DNA of 64,000 bases from an uncultured Marvinbryantia sp. (GTDB taxonomy: Bacteria > Bacillota > Clostridia > Lachnospirales > Lachnospiraceae). How positions within the stretch are numbered: position 1 is the stretch's first letter; each line of letters opens with the position of its first letter. The notes under the pieces are model-generated. The model saw nothing but the letters and a program-made list of their open reading frames with translations, searched no databases and was not told the DNA's origin. Below, piece by piece: positions 1 to 7,290 of the stretch. The translations under genes and the position numbers were made by a program. Location of the stretch: contig CAKRVB010000003.1 in the NCBI GenBank assembly GCA_934408725.1, forward strand, positions 65,788 through 129,787, in the 5' to 3' direction.

Positions 1-1
1 A

Positions 2-1198
2 TCCGGTATTGCTTTTGCCAGAGAACGTACCCTGTATCCAGATCTCGATCTGTATTACAGCGCCGGTGACCGCCTTCATCCTAATGTGGCCGGAAGCTAC
101 TTATCCGCCTGCTGTATCTACTCTACTTTATTTGGCAGATCCGCAGAAGGCATCAACTATTATCCGGCTATAAACGGCAAGACATCTGCACAGTCTCAGC
201 AGATTGAGCAGAATATGCAGTCCCTGGCTGCTGATGTGGCGCTTCGTGGAAACCTGAATATTTCCCAAAAGGCCACTTTCAAAGATCCAGGTTATACCAT
301 CAACAGAGGGAAAACTCTGCAGCTTGCCTTTTCCAAAAACGGTTACCACGGAATCGCTTATCAGTCCAGCAATCCATCCTGCGTAACCGTCAGCCAAAGC
401 GGTCTGGTTTCTGCAAAAGAATATGGCAGTGCCGTCATTACCGCAACGTTAAATAACGGCACCACCGCAACCTGTGACATCATTGTCTGCTCCGGAAAGT
501 TTACGCTTACTGTTGGCGATAAATATACCTTCAAATTTAATAACAACTTTAGCTGGCGTTCCTCAAATGGATCCGTTGCCTATGTAAGCGGCAACCAGAT
601 CTACGCCGCAGGTTCCGGCAGTGCCACTCTGGTAGGCACCAATTCCAATGGTACTACCGTTACTCTTCAGGTAACAGTAAAAGGAACTTCATCCACAAAG
701 AGCAAGGTGAAGCTGAATTCCAAATCTTTGTTCCTGGCAGTCGGCAAGAAGGCAAATCTGAAGACTCAGGTTCTCTCCGGATCGAATTTCTCCGGTCTGA
801 CCTATAAGTCCAGCAACAAATCAGTGGCCACTGTTACAAAGAAAGGTATCGTAACAGCGAAACGTCCGGGAAAGGTTAAAATCACCATCACCCCGAAAAA
901 GGGGAAAAAGATGACACTTACCATCACCTGCGGCACTCAGGTCAAAAAACTTGCATTCTCTAATGTGAAGTCCGGTGCAAAACTAAAAGTAGGTAAGAGC
1001 AAAACCTTAAAAGTCAAATTCACTCCATCCAAGGCCAGCATCAAAAAGCTGAGCTGGAAGAGCAGCAATACTAAGGTTCTCACCGTAAGCAAAAACGGTA
1101 AAATCAAAGCGAAAAAACCTGGTACTGCCAAGATCACTGCCACCGCTACTGATGGATCAAAGAAAAAAGTTACCGTAAAGATTAAAGTAGTGAAATAA
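2..1198 (+). CDS. SGNH-hydrolase C-terminus with Big_2 repeats (5' end outside window)
   Basis: The frame is open from the window edge, so this is the C-terminal 398 residues of a larger surface protein. A GTG at 86 is only an internal codon. Visible residues 19-40 hold GDRLHPN followed by GSYLSACCIYSTLFG, which matches the last block (Asp-x-x-His) of SGNH/DUF4886-type esterases. The rest is a string of about four Big_2 Ig-like repeats with the usual pattern of SSN..VATVT..G.VTAK.PG.A.ITA (roughly residues 85-160, 165-225, 235-315 and 318-398). The C-terminus is very lysine-rich and there is no LPXTG motif, so attachment could be through charge to wall polymers. The product is probably exported; its signal peptide would lie outside the window. 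It converges on the dlt-like operon, and a link to that operon is possible but unproven. Confidence 0.8.
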   Translation, partial: SGIAFARERTLYPDLDLYYSAGDRLHPNVAGSYLSACCIYSTLFGRSAEGINYYPAINGKTSAQSQQIEQNMQSLAADVALRGNLNISQKATFKDPGYTINRGKTLQLAFSKNGYHGIAYQSSNPSCVTVSQSGLVSAKEYGSAVITATLNNGTTATCDIIVCSGKFTLTVGDKYTFKFNNNFSWRSSNGSVAYVSGNQIYAAGSGSATLVGTNSNGTTVTLQVTVKGTSSTKSKVKLNSKSLFLAVGKKANLKTQVLSGSNFSGLTYKSSNKSVATVTKKGIVTAKRPGKVKITITPKKGKKMTLTITCGTQVKKLAFSNVKSGAKLKVGKSKTLKVKFTPSKASIKKLSWKSSNTKVLTVSKNGKIKAKKPGTAKITATATDGSKKKVTVKIKVVK

Positions 1199-1205
1199 AA
1201 CAACT

Positions 1206-1234
1206 ATGGGGCTGTCTATTTGCGACAGCCCCAT
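1206..1234. terminator. Bidirectional intrinsic terminator
   Basis: A perfect 11-bp inverted repeat (ATGGGGCTGTC / GACAGCCCCAT) with a 7-nt loop lies between two convergent genes that end at 1198 and 1278. Short T-rich tracts flank it on both strands, so it can serve both. Confidence 0.85.
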
Positions 1235-1277
1235 TTACTGTTTCATATTGTTCTATAGCCGGCTTCTATCATACGTT

Positions 1278-3317
1278 TTACTCTACCCAGTTGATCACAT
1301 TTGTCTTCTTCGCCAGTTCTTTTCCCGCCTTTGCCGGATATCCCATCACTACCGTAGACCATACAATATGTGTATCTGGGATACCGAATCCCTGCAGCAT
1401 TTCCCGAATTTCCGGTTCATCACAGATCGTCATCAATGCATTGATCCACGCAGAACCGATACCATAAGAATTCGCTGCCAGCATCATATTCTGTACTGCA
1501 CAGGAGCTGTCCTGAATACCATCTGCATTTCTCCGGTCATTAGATACCAGTACGATAGTCTTCGGATTATTAAATCCATAGAAGTGCACCTTCTTTTCTT
1601 TGGACACTTTTTCCACAATCTGACGGAACGCATGGATCTTTTCCGCATTCTGGATCACGGTAAACTTCCAGGTCTGCATATTATGTCCGCTTGGTGCATA
1701 ATAACCACACTGCAGGATCGTCTCCAGAACAGCTTTTGGCACCTGTTCCTCTGTAAAGTCACGAATACTTCTTCTGGATAAGATATTCTGCACCACTTCG
1801 TTGACCATCTGCTGATCTCCGTTCTCTTCCCAGCGTCTGTACAGAGCCTTGCGATCCAGCTTCTTCATACGATTTCTCGGAAGCTCCCGGATATTCAGAT
1901 AACGCTGTGGCAGCTTATAGCGCTCCATACGCTCTGCCAGGAACTTTGTCAGTTCCTCTTCATTTACCGCAGAGCCTTCCGGCACGATATAGAGCACCGG
2001 CACTTTTCCAAGAATGCCATCCGGATCATCCACCCCGATGCAGGCACACTCCCGGATCTCCTCAAATTCCTGTGCAATATTTTCCACTTCCACTGGAGAT
2101 ACCTTTTCTCCACCTACATTGATGATATCATCCGCACGCCCCAGCATATAGATATAGCCATCTTCGTCCAGATATACCATATCATTGGTATACAGCCAGC
2201 CATCCACCAGCGTCTGTGCATTTGCCTCCGGCATCTGGTAATATCCCATCATCTGCATTTTTCCGCGAAGTACCATACGGCCCGCTGTATCAATATCTCT
2301 GGCCACGATCTCATTTCCTTCCGTGTCCACAGTCTTCACCTCGACGCCTTCGATTGGCTTGCCAAGTGCGGTCAGCTTATCTGGATTCTCTGATACAATC
2401 AGGAAAATGGCTCCACCAGTCTCTGTCGAACCCCAGGTATTGACAATCTTCGTATTTGGCAGCATATTCACCAGCTTCTTCTTCATATCATAGCTAAGCG
2501 ACCCTGCTCCGAACTCCATATAACGTAAGTTTCCCATAATCCCGGCAAACTTATCCTGCATCTGACGATAAACCAGCTCGATGGAAGCAGGTACACTGAC
2601 CAGTCCCGTACAATGAAAGCCTTCGATATTCTTCTCCAGCTCCTGTGCAAAGGTAAATCCATTCTGCAAAATCAAAGTCGCACCAATATAGAAAATCGTT
2701 CTGGTGACACGCATTCCTACAGAATGATTCAGAGGCAGTGGAAGCAGTACCACATCATCTGCCTGCATTCCTACTCCATGCCAGGTATTGTGTGTACTGG
2801 CATAAATATTCGCCACACTCAGCATCGTTCCCTTTGGCTTTCCAGTGGTTCCTGTAGTAAACAAAATCTCTGACAATTCCTCATCCGAGCGTTCCTGATA
2901 AGCCACCGTCAGTTCCTCTTCCGGGATCTCCAGACAATCTGCATATACCCCTTTCAGAGATGCCACACGAATCTTCTCATGCAGCACCTTGCCGTCTGCC
3001 AGCAGGATCTTCGGCTGTGCATACTCATAGACATCCAGAATATTCTCCAGCTTGGCTGACTTATCAATCGGAATGGACACTCCGCCAAGGTACTGCACTG
3101 CCAGATATCCCACGATATACTCCGGCTTCGACACTGCTGAGATCATGATAAAATCTCCCTTTTCAATGCCGAACTCCTGCTGCAGCTTCTGTGCAAAAGC
3201 TCGCACCTGTATGCCCAGTTCCCCATATGTTACACGAATCTTCTTAAATCCAATGGCCAGCTTATCCGGCGTTTCTTTTGCATGCGCCAGCACCGCCTGT
3301 ACAATTGTCTGATACAT
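1278..3317 (-). CDS. Adenylating ligase-nitroreductase fusion of a dlt-like operon
   Basis: This 679-residue protein has an ANL-superfamily adenylation domain at about 1-495. Visible motifs are ILFTTGTTGKPKG (A3), NTWGSTETGG (A5), YTNDMVYLDEDGYIYMLGR then DDIINVGGEKVSP (A7-A8), and PRNRMKKLDRKAL with the C-terminal lysine (A10). A nitroreductase domain follows at about 505-679: SRRSIRDF, APSGHNMQTW and GIGSAWIN are FMN-binding signatures. The start is the ATG at 3317, preceded by GGGAGG. It sits downstream of a carrier-protein gene and an MBOAT gene, like DltA, C and B. However, the A4 region reads LPLNHSVG and lacks the FDxS aspartate of amino-acid-activating domains, so the substrate is more likely a carboxylic or hydroxy acid than D-alanine. 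The nitroreductase may oxidise or reduce the carrier-bound group; that is inference. Confidence 0.85.
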   Translation of the reverse strand: MYQTIVQAVLAHAKETPDKLAIGFKKIRVTYGELGIQVRAFAQKLQQEFGIEKGDFIMISAVSKPEYIVGYLAVQYLGGVSIPIDKSAKLENILDVYEYAQPKILLADGKVLHEKIRVASLKGVYADCLEIPEEELTVAYQERSDEELSEILFTTGTTGKPKGTMLSVANIYASTHNTWHGVGMQADDVVLLPLPLNHSVGMRVTRTIFYIGATLILQNGFTFAQELEKNIEGFHCTGLVSVPASIELVYRQMQDKFAGIMGNLRYMEFGAGSLSYDMKKKLVNMLPNTKIVNTWGSTETGGAIFLIVSENPDKLTALGKPIEGVEVKTVDTEGNEIVARDIDTAGRMVLRGKMQMMGYYQMPEANAQTLVDGWLYTNDMVYLDEDGYIYMLGRADDIINVGGEKVSPVEVENIAQEFEEIRECACIGVDDPDGILGKVPVLYIVPEGSAVNEEELTKFLAERMERYKLPQRYLNIRELPRNRMKKLDRKALYRRWEENGDQQMVNEVVQNILSRRSIRDFTEEQVPKAVLETILQCGYYAPSGHNMQTWKFTVIQNAEKIHAFRQIVEKVSKEKKVHFYGFNNPKTIVLVSNDRRNADGIQDSSCAVQNMMLAANSYGIGSAWINALMTICDEPEIREMLQGFGIPDTHIVWSTVVMGYPAKAGKELAKKTNVINWVE

Positions 3318-3358
3318 GATTTATCCTCCCACACACTTTATTTCCATATATGACAAAA

Positions 3359-3405
3359 GCACCCCGGCTTCAGGAAAACATATCGTTTCCAGTCTTCCGG
3401 AGTGC
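3359..3405 (-). terminator. Hairpin between carrier and ligase genes (possible attenuator)
   Basis: On the minus strand, GCACTCCGG pairs with CCGGGGTGC (one G-T pair) around a nested GGAAAC/GTTTTCC stem, and TTTTGTC follows. It lies in the 110-bp gap inside the operon, so it may be a weak terminator, attenuator or mRNA-processing site that lowers ligase relative to carrier protein. Confidence 0.5.
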
Positions 3406-3427
3406 CCGTTCTTCATTCGCTCTTCTT

Positions 3428-3655
3428 CTAGTCCATCAAGCGCTCTACCATAGAAGCCATACCATCTACAGAATTAAAATTTTCTTCAATGATCTCTTCA
3501 TATGGAATCGTAATACCGAATTCCATGGTCAATGCTGCAATGATACCAGTCAGTGTCAGAGAATCCAGGATTCCGTCATCTACCAGTTCATCAGAAGATA
3601 AGAAATCAATCTCCGGGAATTCCCCTTCTAATACTTCTAAAACTTTATCTCTCAT
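3428..3655 (-). CDS. Acyl/D-alanyl carrier protein (DltC-like)
   Basis: This is a 75-residue acidic four-helix carrier protein. The phosphopantetheine attachment serine is Ser32 in GILDSLTLTG, the DSL motif. The start is the ATG at 3655, preceded by AAGGAG at 9 nt; the longer upstream frame has no such support and its translation looks random. Its length matches DltC and ACPs (75-80 residues). A good promoter sits 60-90 bp upstream (3714-3742). It should carry the group activated by the ligase at 1278-3317 and hand it to the MBOAT protein at 3850-5466. Sequence alone does not say whether the cargo is an amino acid or another acid. Confidence 0.88.
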   Translation of the reverse strand: MRDKVLEVLEGEFPEIDFLSSDELVDDGILDSLTLTGIIAALTMEFGITIPYEEIIEENFNSVDGMASMVERLMD

Positions 3656-3713
3656 TATCGAAATCTCCTTTTTATAAAGGTTCCTGCCTTTCAGAACCCA
3701 TACTGATGGAATC

Positions 3714-3742
3714 ATCATACCATATTTGCGCCAGTTCGCCAA
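3714..3742 (-). promoter_or_regulatory. Promoter for carrier and ligase genes
   Basis: On the minus strand, TTGGCG (3737-3742), a 17-bp spacer and TATGAT (3714-3719) form a sigma-A type promoter. A TG one base before the -10 box makes it extended. The transcript would start near 3707, leaving a leader of about 50 nt. Confidence 0.65.
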
Positions 3743-3849
3743 GGTATTTTTGTGAGCCCTCCCTGTCCCAAAAGCCAGATTGGGGCAGATACCCACCCCC
3801 TGACCACGAACTCACCTCTTTTCTTTTTTCCCAACTTATTTTTTACTTA

Positions 3850-5466
3850 TTAGTACTGCATATATGTGAACGCCACATTACTGAATCCAGCTCCCCATAT
3901 TCCAAAGATAATTACGGAAAAGAATGCCACGTAATAGATCAGCCAGCGTACTACAATATTATTTCTGGCAATCATTTCCCGTACAGAGCCTCGCTCCTGC
4001 AGCATGCTGACACACCACAGTACAAAGATTCCCAACATGGCCATAAAGAAGTTCTTCTCGTTCAGTCCATAATTAAATAACGTTCCGTCAAATAAGATCC
4101 AGATGTCGAACTGCTTGCAGATCTGTTTCAGAATATCCCAGGTAGTCTGCAAATGACCAGGAATGGTGATCAATCTGGCAAACGTAAAGATGATGAAAGT
4201 ACGGATCATCTGCACCACACCCCAGCTTCTGGCTTCCGTATTGATACGAAGCAGCCTGGTCAGCTTCTTGATCTCTGGTGCGAATACGATCGACAGGATC
4301 ATCAACAGCCCCCAGTAAATGCCCCATGCCAGATAATTATACCCAGTTCCATGCCACAGACCGGTCAGGATCCAGACGATCATCGTCGGGATAATGGTCA
4401 TTACATTCTTGCTGGCTCTTGGTCCTACATGCGTTTTGAACCATTTTGCAATATTCATCATACGTGGTGAGATCGCCAATGGCATATAGATATAATCCTT
4501 AAACCATGCCCCCAGTGTAATATGCCATCTGCGCCAGAACTCTGCCGCACTTTTTGAGAAAAATGGATGGTTAAAGTTCTTTTCCAGGTCAATACCAAGG
4601 ATCTGGCAAAATCCTCCCGCCATATCCATGCATCCGGAGAAATCACAATACAGCTGAATACTTCCAAAGATTGCCGCAATCACAAAGATCAGACTGCCGC
4701 TTTCCCCATATACATTTCCAAATACCGAATTTACAAAAATCGACAAACGATCTGCGATTACCAGCTTTTTGAAATAGCCCCAAAGTGCCAGCTGCACGCC
4801 AAAGCACACTCTTTCATAGTCAAAAACATGTCCTTCGTTGATCTGCTCACCCAGCTTCTTATGTCTGGCGATTGGTCCCTGGAGAATCTTCGGGAAGAAG
4901 AGTACCCAGGTCAGGAACTTCAGGAAGTTCTTCTCTGCCTTATCTTTTCTCCAGTACACATCTGCCAGATAACCTACCATAGAAAACGTATAATAAGAAA
5001 TACCCAGTGGCACAATCACTGTCATCCAGAATGGTCTGGCTGAAGTGTCCAGTTCTCCTGCTGCATTTAGTACATCATAACCCAGAAGACTGCCCAGACT
5101 GTTCATAATCTTACTTCCAGCCTTGGTATAGATCAGCACCAGAATCACCAGCACAGACACCAGCATATGTACACGCTTTGCCCGCTTCTTGGCCCGGAGC
5201 TTGCGCTCCTTCTTCTCTGCCGGAGTCATACCCTCCCGCTTCAGATCCTCATCCTGTTTCACATAGATCGTATCAATCCTTCTGGCAGCCAGATACACCA
5301 TCAGGCTGGTCACCAGAACCACTGGCAGCGCCTGCCAGCCCCAGGACAGATAAAATACCACACTGGAAAGCAGCAGCACAAACCACCGCGCTTTCAAAGG
5401 GAAAATAAAATACAATAAACATGTTACAAATAAAAACACAAAAAATATACCTGATAAAAATGTCAT
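3850..5466 (-). CDS. MBOAT membrane O-acyltransferase (DltB-like)
   Basis: This polytopic membrane protein of 538 residues has the MBOAT/DltB fold. The conserved WRRWHITLG..FKDYIYMPL stretch lies in the middle, and the invariant catalytic histidine is His372 in LTGLWHGTGYNY. The start is taken at the ATG at 5466 (MTFLSG), which has AAAGGA about 9 nt upstream. An ATG at 5505 in the same frame has no ribosome binding site and abuts the upstream stop codon. The family moves acyl groups from a carrier protein or coenzyme A across the membrane onto wall polymers (DltB) or exopolysaccharides (AlgI, PatA). Next to a carrier protein and a ligase it is most simply the transfer step of a dlt-like surface acylation pathway. 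No DltD lies in the operon. Confidence 0.9.
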   Translation of the reverse strand: MTFLSGIFFVFLFVTCLLYFIFPLKARWFVLLLSSVVFYLSWGWQALPVVLVTSLMVYLAARRIDTIYVKQDEDLKREGMTPAEKKERKLRAKKRAKRVHMLVSVLVILVLIYTKAGSKIMNSLGSLLGYDVLNAAGELDTSARPFWMTVIVPLGISYYTFSMVGYLADVYWRKDKAEKNFLKFLTWVLFFPKILQGPIARHKKLGEQINEGHVFDYERVCFGVQLALWGYFKKLVIADRLSIFVNSVFGNVYGESGSLIFVIAAIFGSIQLYCDFSGCMDMAGGFCQILGIDLEKNFNHPFFSKSAAEFWRRWHITLGAWFKDYIYMPLAISPRMMNIAKWFKTHVGPRASKNVMTIIPTMIVWILTGLWHGTGYNYLAWGIYWGLLMILSIVFAPEIKKLTRLLRINTEARSWGVVQMIRTFIIFTFARLITIPGHLQTTWDILKQICKQFDIWILFDGTLFNYGLNEKNFFMAMLGIFVLWCVSMLQERGSVREMIARNNIVVRWLIYYVAFFSVIIFGIWGAGFSNVAFTYMQY

Positions 5467-5505
5467 GTTATAAAATCCTTTGCTATTTATTGATATTGCA
5501 CTCAT

Positions 5506-6945
5506 CTATTCACTATAATACAGCTGCCGCGGACTCTTTGGTTTATCCGGTAAGCTCATTTTCAGCTGTCCCGCTTCTATCAGCGGCAATACATGCTTCT
5601 GAATCGCATAAGTTACCGAAGTAAGTCCCAGATATTCGCAGATCTCTTTTCTGGTTCTCGGTGTCCTGCAAAACAGAATTAAATCCATAGCCTCTTCTGT
5701 ATGAATAGCCTCTGTCTTTTCTTTTGTTTTATGATATAGCCGCACGATAAAACTTCCCCGTTCATCCACGAATTCCGGTTGCTCCAGCTGATAGCGGTCC
5801 ATCTCCATCCGTATCGTTGGAATTCCGGAATATCGATTTTCGGTAATGTGCATGACCTCCAGCGCAGAAGCCAGTACCGGATTCCTGGTATCTGGCTGCA
5901 CTTTTCCTAATTGATCTACTCGCATTCTGCCATAAATTCCACCTGGATTGCGGATCTCCAGCCTGTCCTGAAACATAATCAGCTGTATCGGCATTCCCTC
6001 AGTATGAATACTATAATCTCGATGCACCAACGCATTGAGCACGGCCTCTCTTATGGCTGTAACCGGATAATCGGTTCGATCTTCTCTCTGTCCGGTTTTT
6101 TCATTAATAATCGTTTTGGTACGCATATTCCGTTTCACAAATTGCAGCGCACCACTTAGCATATCCTGGATATTTCCCTCTATTCTCTGATTATCCAGAA
6201 AACGTTCTCCTGCCACTCCGGTTTCCCCCAGTTTCGTTCCTGGAACGACAATTGCCGTGATACATAACTGTGGAAAATAAGCCTGTGGATACGGGCTGAA
6301 CAGTAAGGTTGTACTCAATGTTATTTCGCTGTTTCGTTTTATGCTTACCAGTTCATAAATCATCTCATCCTTCATGGATGACAGATGAGGCTTTCCTTGC
6401 TTCAAAAGCGTAATATACTGATTCAGACTTTCCTGATCCAGTGCGGCCATCGTTACTCGTGGGACCTCTCTGATATCATCCTGATATTTCTTTCGAAAGG
6501 CTTCATAACTGTACACTTCATATTCCGTCATCGGTTCGTCACTGTCTCCGATGCGGGTATAAGAACCCTTCAGCCGCCCTCTTCCCTGATAATAACATGG
6601 CCGCTCCACCAGATCCATCCCCGGTATCTCCGCTGAAACAAACTTCTTCCCGTCTTTTTCCACTACCGTAATCAACGGCCTGACAACCGGAGTCATCTGC
6701 AGACACTGCTCATTAATCTTCTTCTGAATATCCTGCGCATCATACACACCAGTCTCTTTATAATTCTTTTCTTCATCAATCCCAAACACAATCATTCCGC
6801 CATCATCCTGATTCGAAAAGCTGGACAAAGTATCATACAGACGTTTGGGGCATCCATATTCCGCTGATTTCAATGCCAGTGTCTGTGTTTCACACCTCAT
6901 TTTCTGAATTGTGAGTAATGTTTCATATAATTCTTCCGAAGTCAT
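5506..6945 (-). CDS. AlbA_2 / HATPase_c_4 ATP-binding regulator (Schlafen-like)
   Basis: This 479-residue protein has an N-terminal AlbA_2 (Schlafen-like, DNA- or RNA-binding) domain at about 14-130, with the GGMIVFGID core. A GHKL-type HATPase_c_4 domain follows at about 295-375, with the AVLNALVHRDYS N-box and EIRNPGGIYG. A winged helix lies at about 430-475 (RKEICEYLGLTS). Proteins with this layout (COG2865) are treated as transcriptional regulators, but their ligands are mostly unknown. The start ATG at 6945 follows GCAGGAGGAACTTAA. Its upstream region is packed with GGAACT half-sites and palindromes, one touching the -35 box, which suggests self-regulation. It may also act on the three similar promoters elsewhere in the window (see findings). 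Confidence 0.8.
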   Translation of the reverse strand: MTSEELYETLLTIQKMRCETQTLALKSAEYGCPKRLYDTLSSFSNQDDGGMIVFGIDEEKNYKETGVYDAQDIQKKINEQCLQMTPVVRPLITVVEKDGKKFVSAEIPGMDLVERPCYYQGRGRLKGSYTRIGDSDEPMTEYEVYSYEAFRKKYQDDIREVPRVTMAALDQESLNQYITLLKQGKPHLSSMKDEMIYELVSIKRNSEITLSTTLLFSPYPQAYFPQLCITAIVVPGTKLGETGVAGERFLDNQRIEGNIQDMLSGALQFVKRNMRTKTIINEKTGQREDRTDYPVTAIREAVLNALVHRDYSIHTEGMPIQLIMFQDRLEIRNPGGIYGRMRVDQLGKVQPDTRNPVLASALEVMHITENRYSGIPTIRMEMDRYQLEQPEFVDERGSFIVRLYHKTKEKTEAIHTEEAMDLILFCRTPRTRKEICEYLGLTSVTYAIQKHVLPLIEAGQLKMSLPDKPKSPRQLYYSE

Positions 6946-6971
6946 TTAAGTTCCTCCTGCTTGCATTTTAG

Positions 6972-7000
6972 ATACTAACACTTTTTTTAAGTTTATGCAA
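6972..7000 (-). promoter_or_regulatory. Promoter of the AlbA_2/HATPase gene
   Basis: On the minus strand, TTGCAT (6995-7000), a 17-bp spacer and TAGTAT (6972-6977) form the promoter. The motif AAGTTCC touches the -35 box on its upstream side, the same layout as in the three dispersed elements at 10.55, 29.74 and 32.79 kb. Confidence 0.65.
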
Positions 7001-7086
7001 GGAACTTAAATATTATTACAGAAACTAAAAAGGAACTCAAATACTTGCAGATTATTTGAGTTCCTTGCGAGTTACTATTTAGTTTC
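6999..7086. repeat. Nested inverted repeats with AAGGAACT(C/T)AAAT half-sites
   Basis: AAGGAACTTAAAT occurs at 6999-7011 and AAGGAACTCAAAT at 7030-7042, with its exact inverse at 7054-7066 (13-bp arms, 11-nt loop). Outer arms GAAACTAAA (7021-7029) and TTTAGTTTC (7078-7086) enclose it. The position upstream of the regulator promoter suggests an operator. As RNA on the minus strand it could also fold as a hairpin at the end of the preceding transcript. Confidence 0.7.
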
Positions 7087-7120
7087 TATTCGTCACGTCC
7101 TGGTACAGTTTACAATTAAT

Positions 7121-7164
7121 ATTTTACGAGTGCTAATCGAGTTTTTTTCGAGTTCCACTCGATT
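7121..7164. repeat. 44-bp direct repeat, copy 1
   Basis: This copy matches 7247-7290 with one mismatch seen by eye. Each copy contains an inverted pair AATCGAG ... CTCGATT and one AGTTCC motif. A third CTCGATT follows at 7168-7175. It is a putative protein-binding repeat or hairpin in the 343-bp gap between genes. Confidence 0.75.
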
Positions 7165-7246
7165 CTCCACTCGATTATTTCACCTCACAATACCCATAAT
7201 GTTGGAACTTCCAACAACAGATAAGCATAATTATGCTCAAATATCT

Positions 7247-7290
7247 ATTTTACGAGTGCTAATCGAGTCTTTTTCGAGTTCCACTCGATT
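7247..7290. repeat. 44-bp direct repeat, copy 2
   Basis: This is the second copy of the repeat at 7121-7164. It overlaps the stop codon of the chimeric gene (7289-7291). Between the two copies lies a small palindrome, GTTGGAACTTCCAAC (7201-7215), again centred on GGAACT. Confidence 0.75.

Noticed and set aside
86..1198. A 370-residue gene starting at the GTG at 86
   Set aside because: The frame is open to the window edge and the upstream residues complete an SGNH motif, so 86 is an internal codon.
3656..3796. A 47-residue N-terminal extension of the carrier protein
   Set aside because: The extension has no family match, and AAGGAG lies just before the ATG at 3655; a promoter also falls inside the extension.
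7121..7290. Insertion-sequence ends
   Set aside because: The repeats are direct, 44 bp, and enclose only about 80 bp with no transposase.
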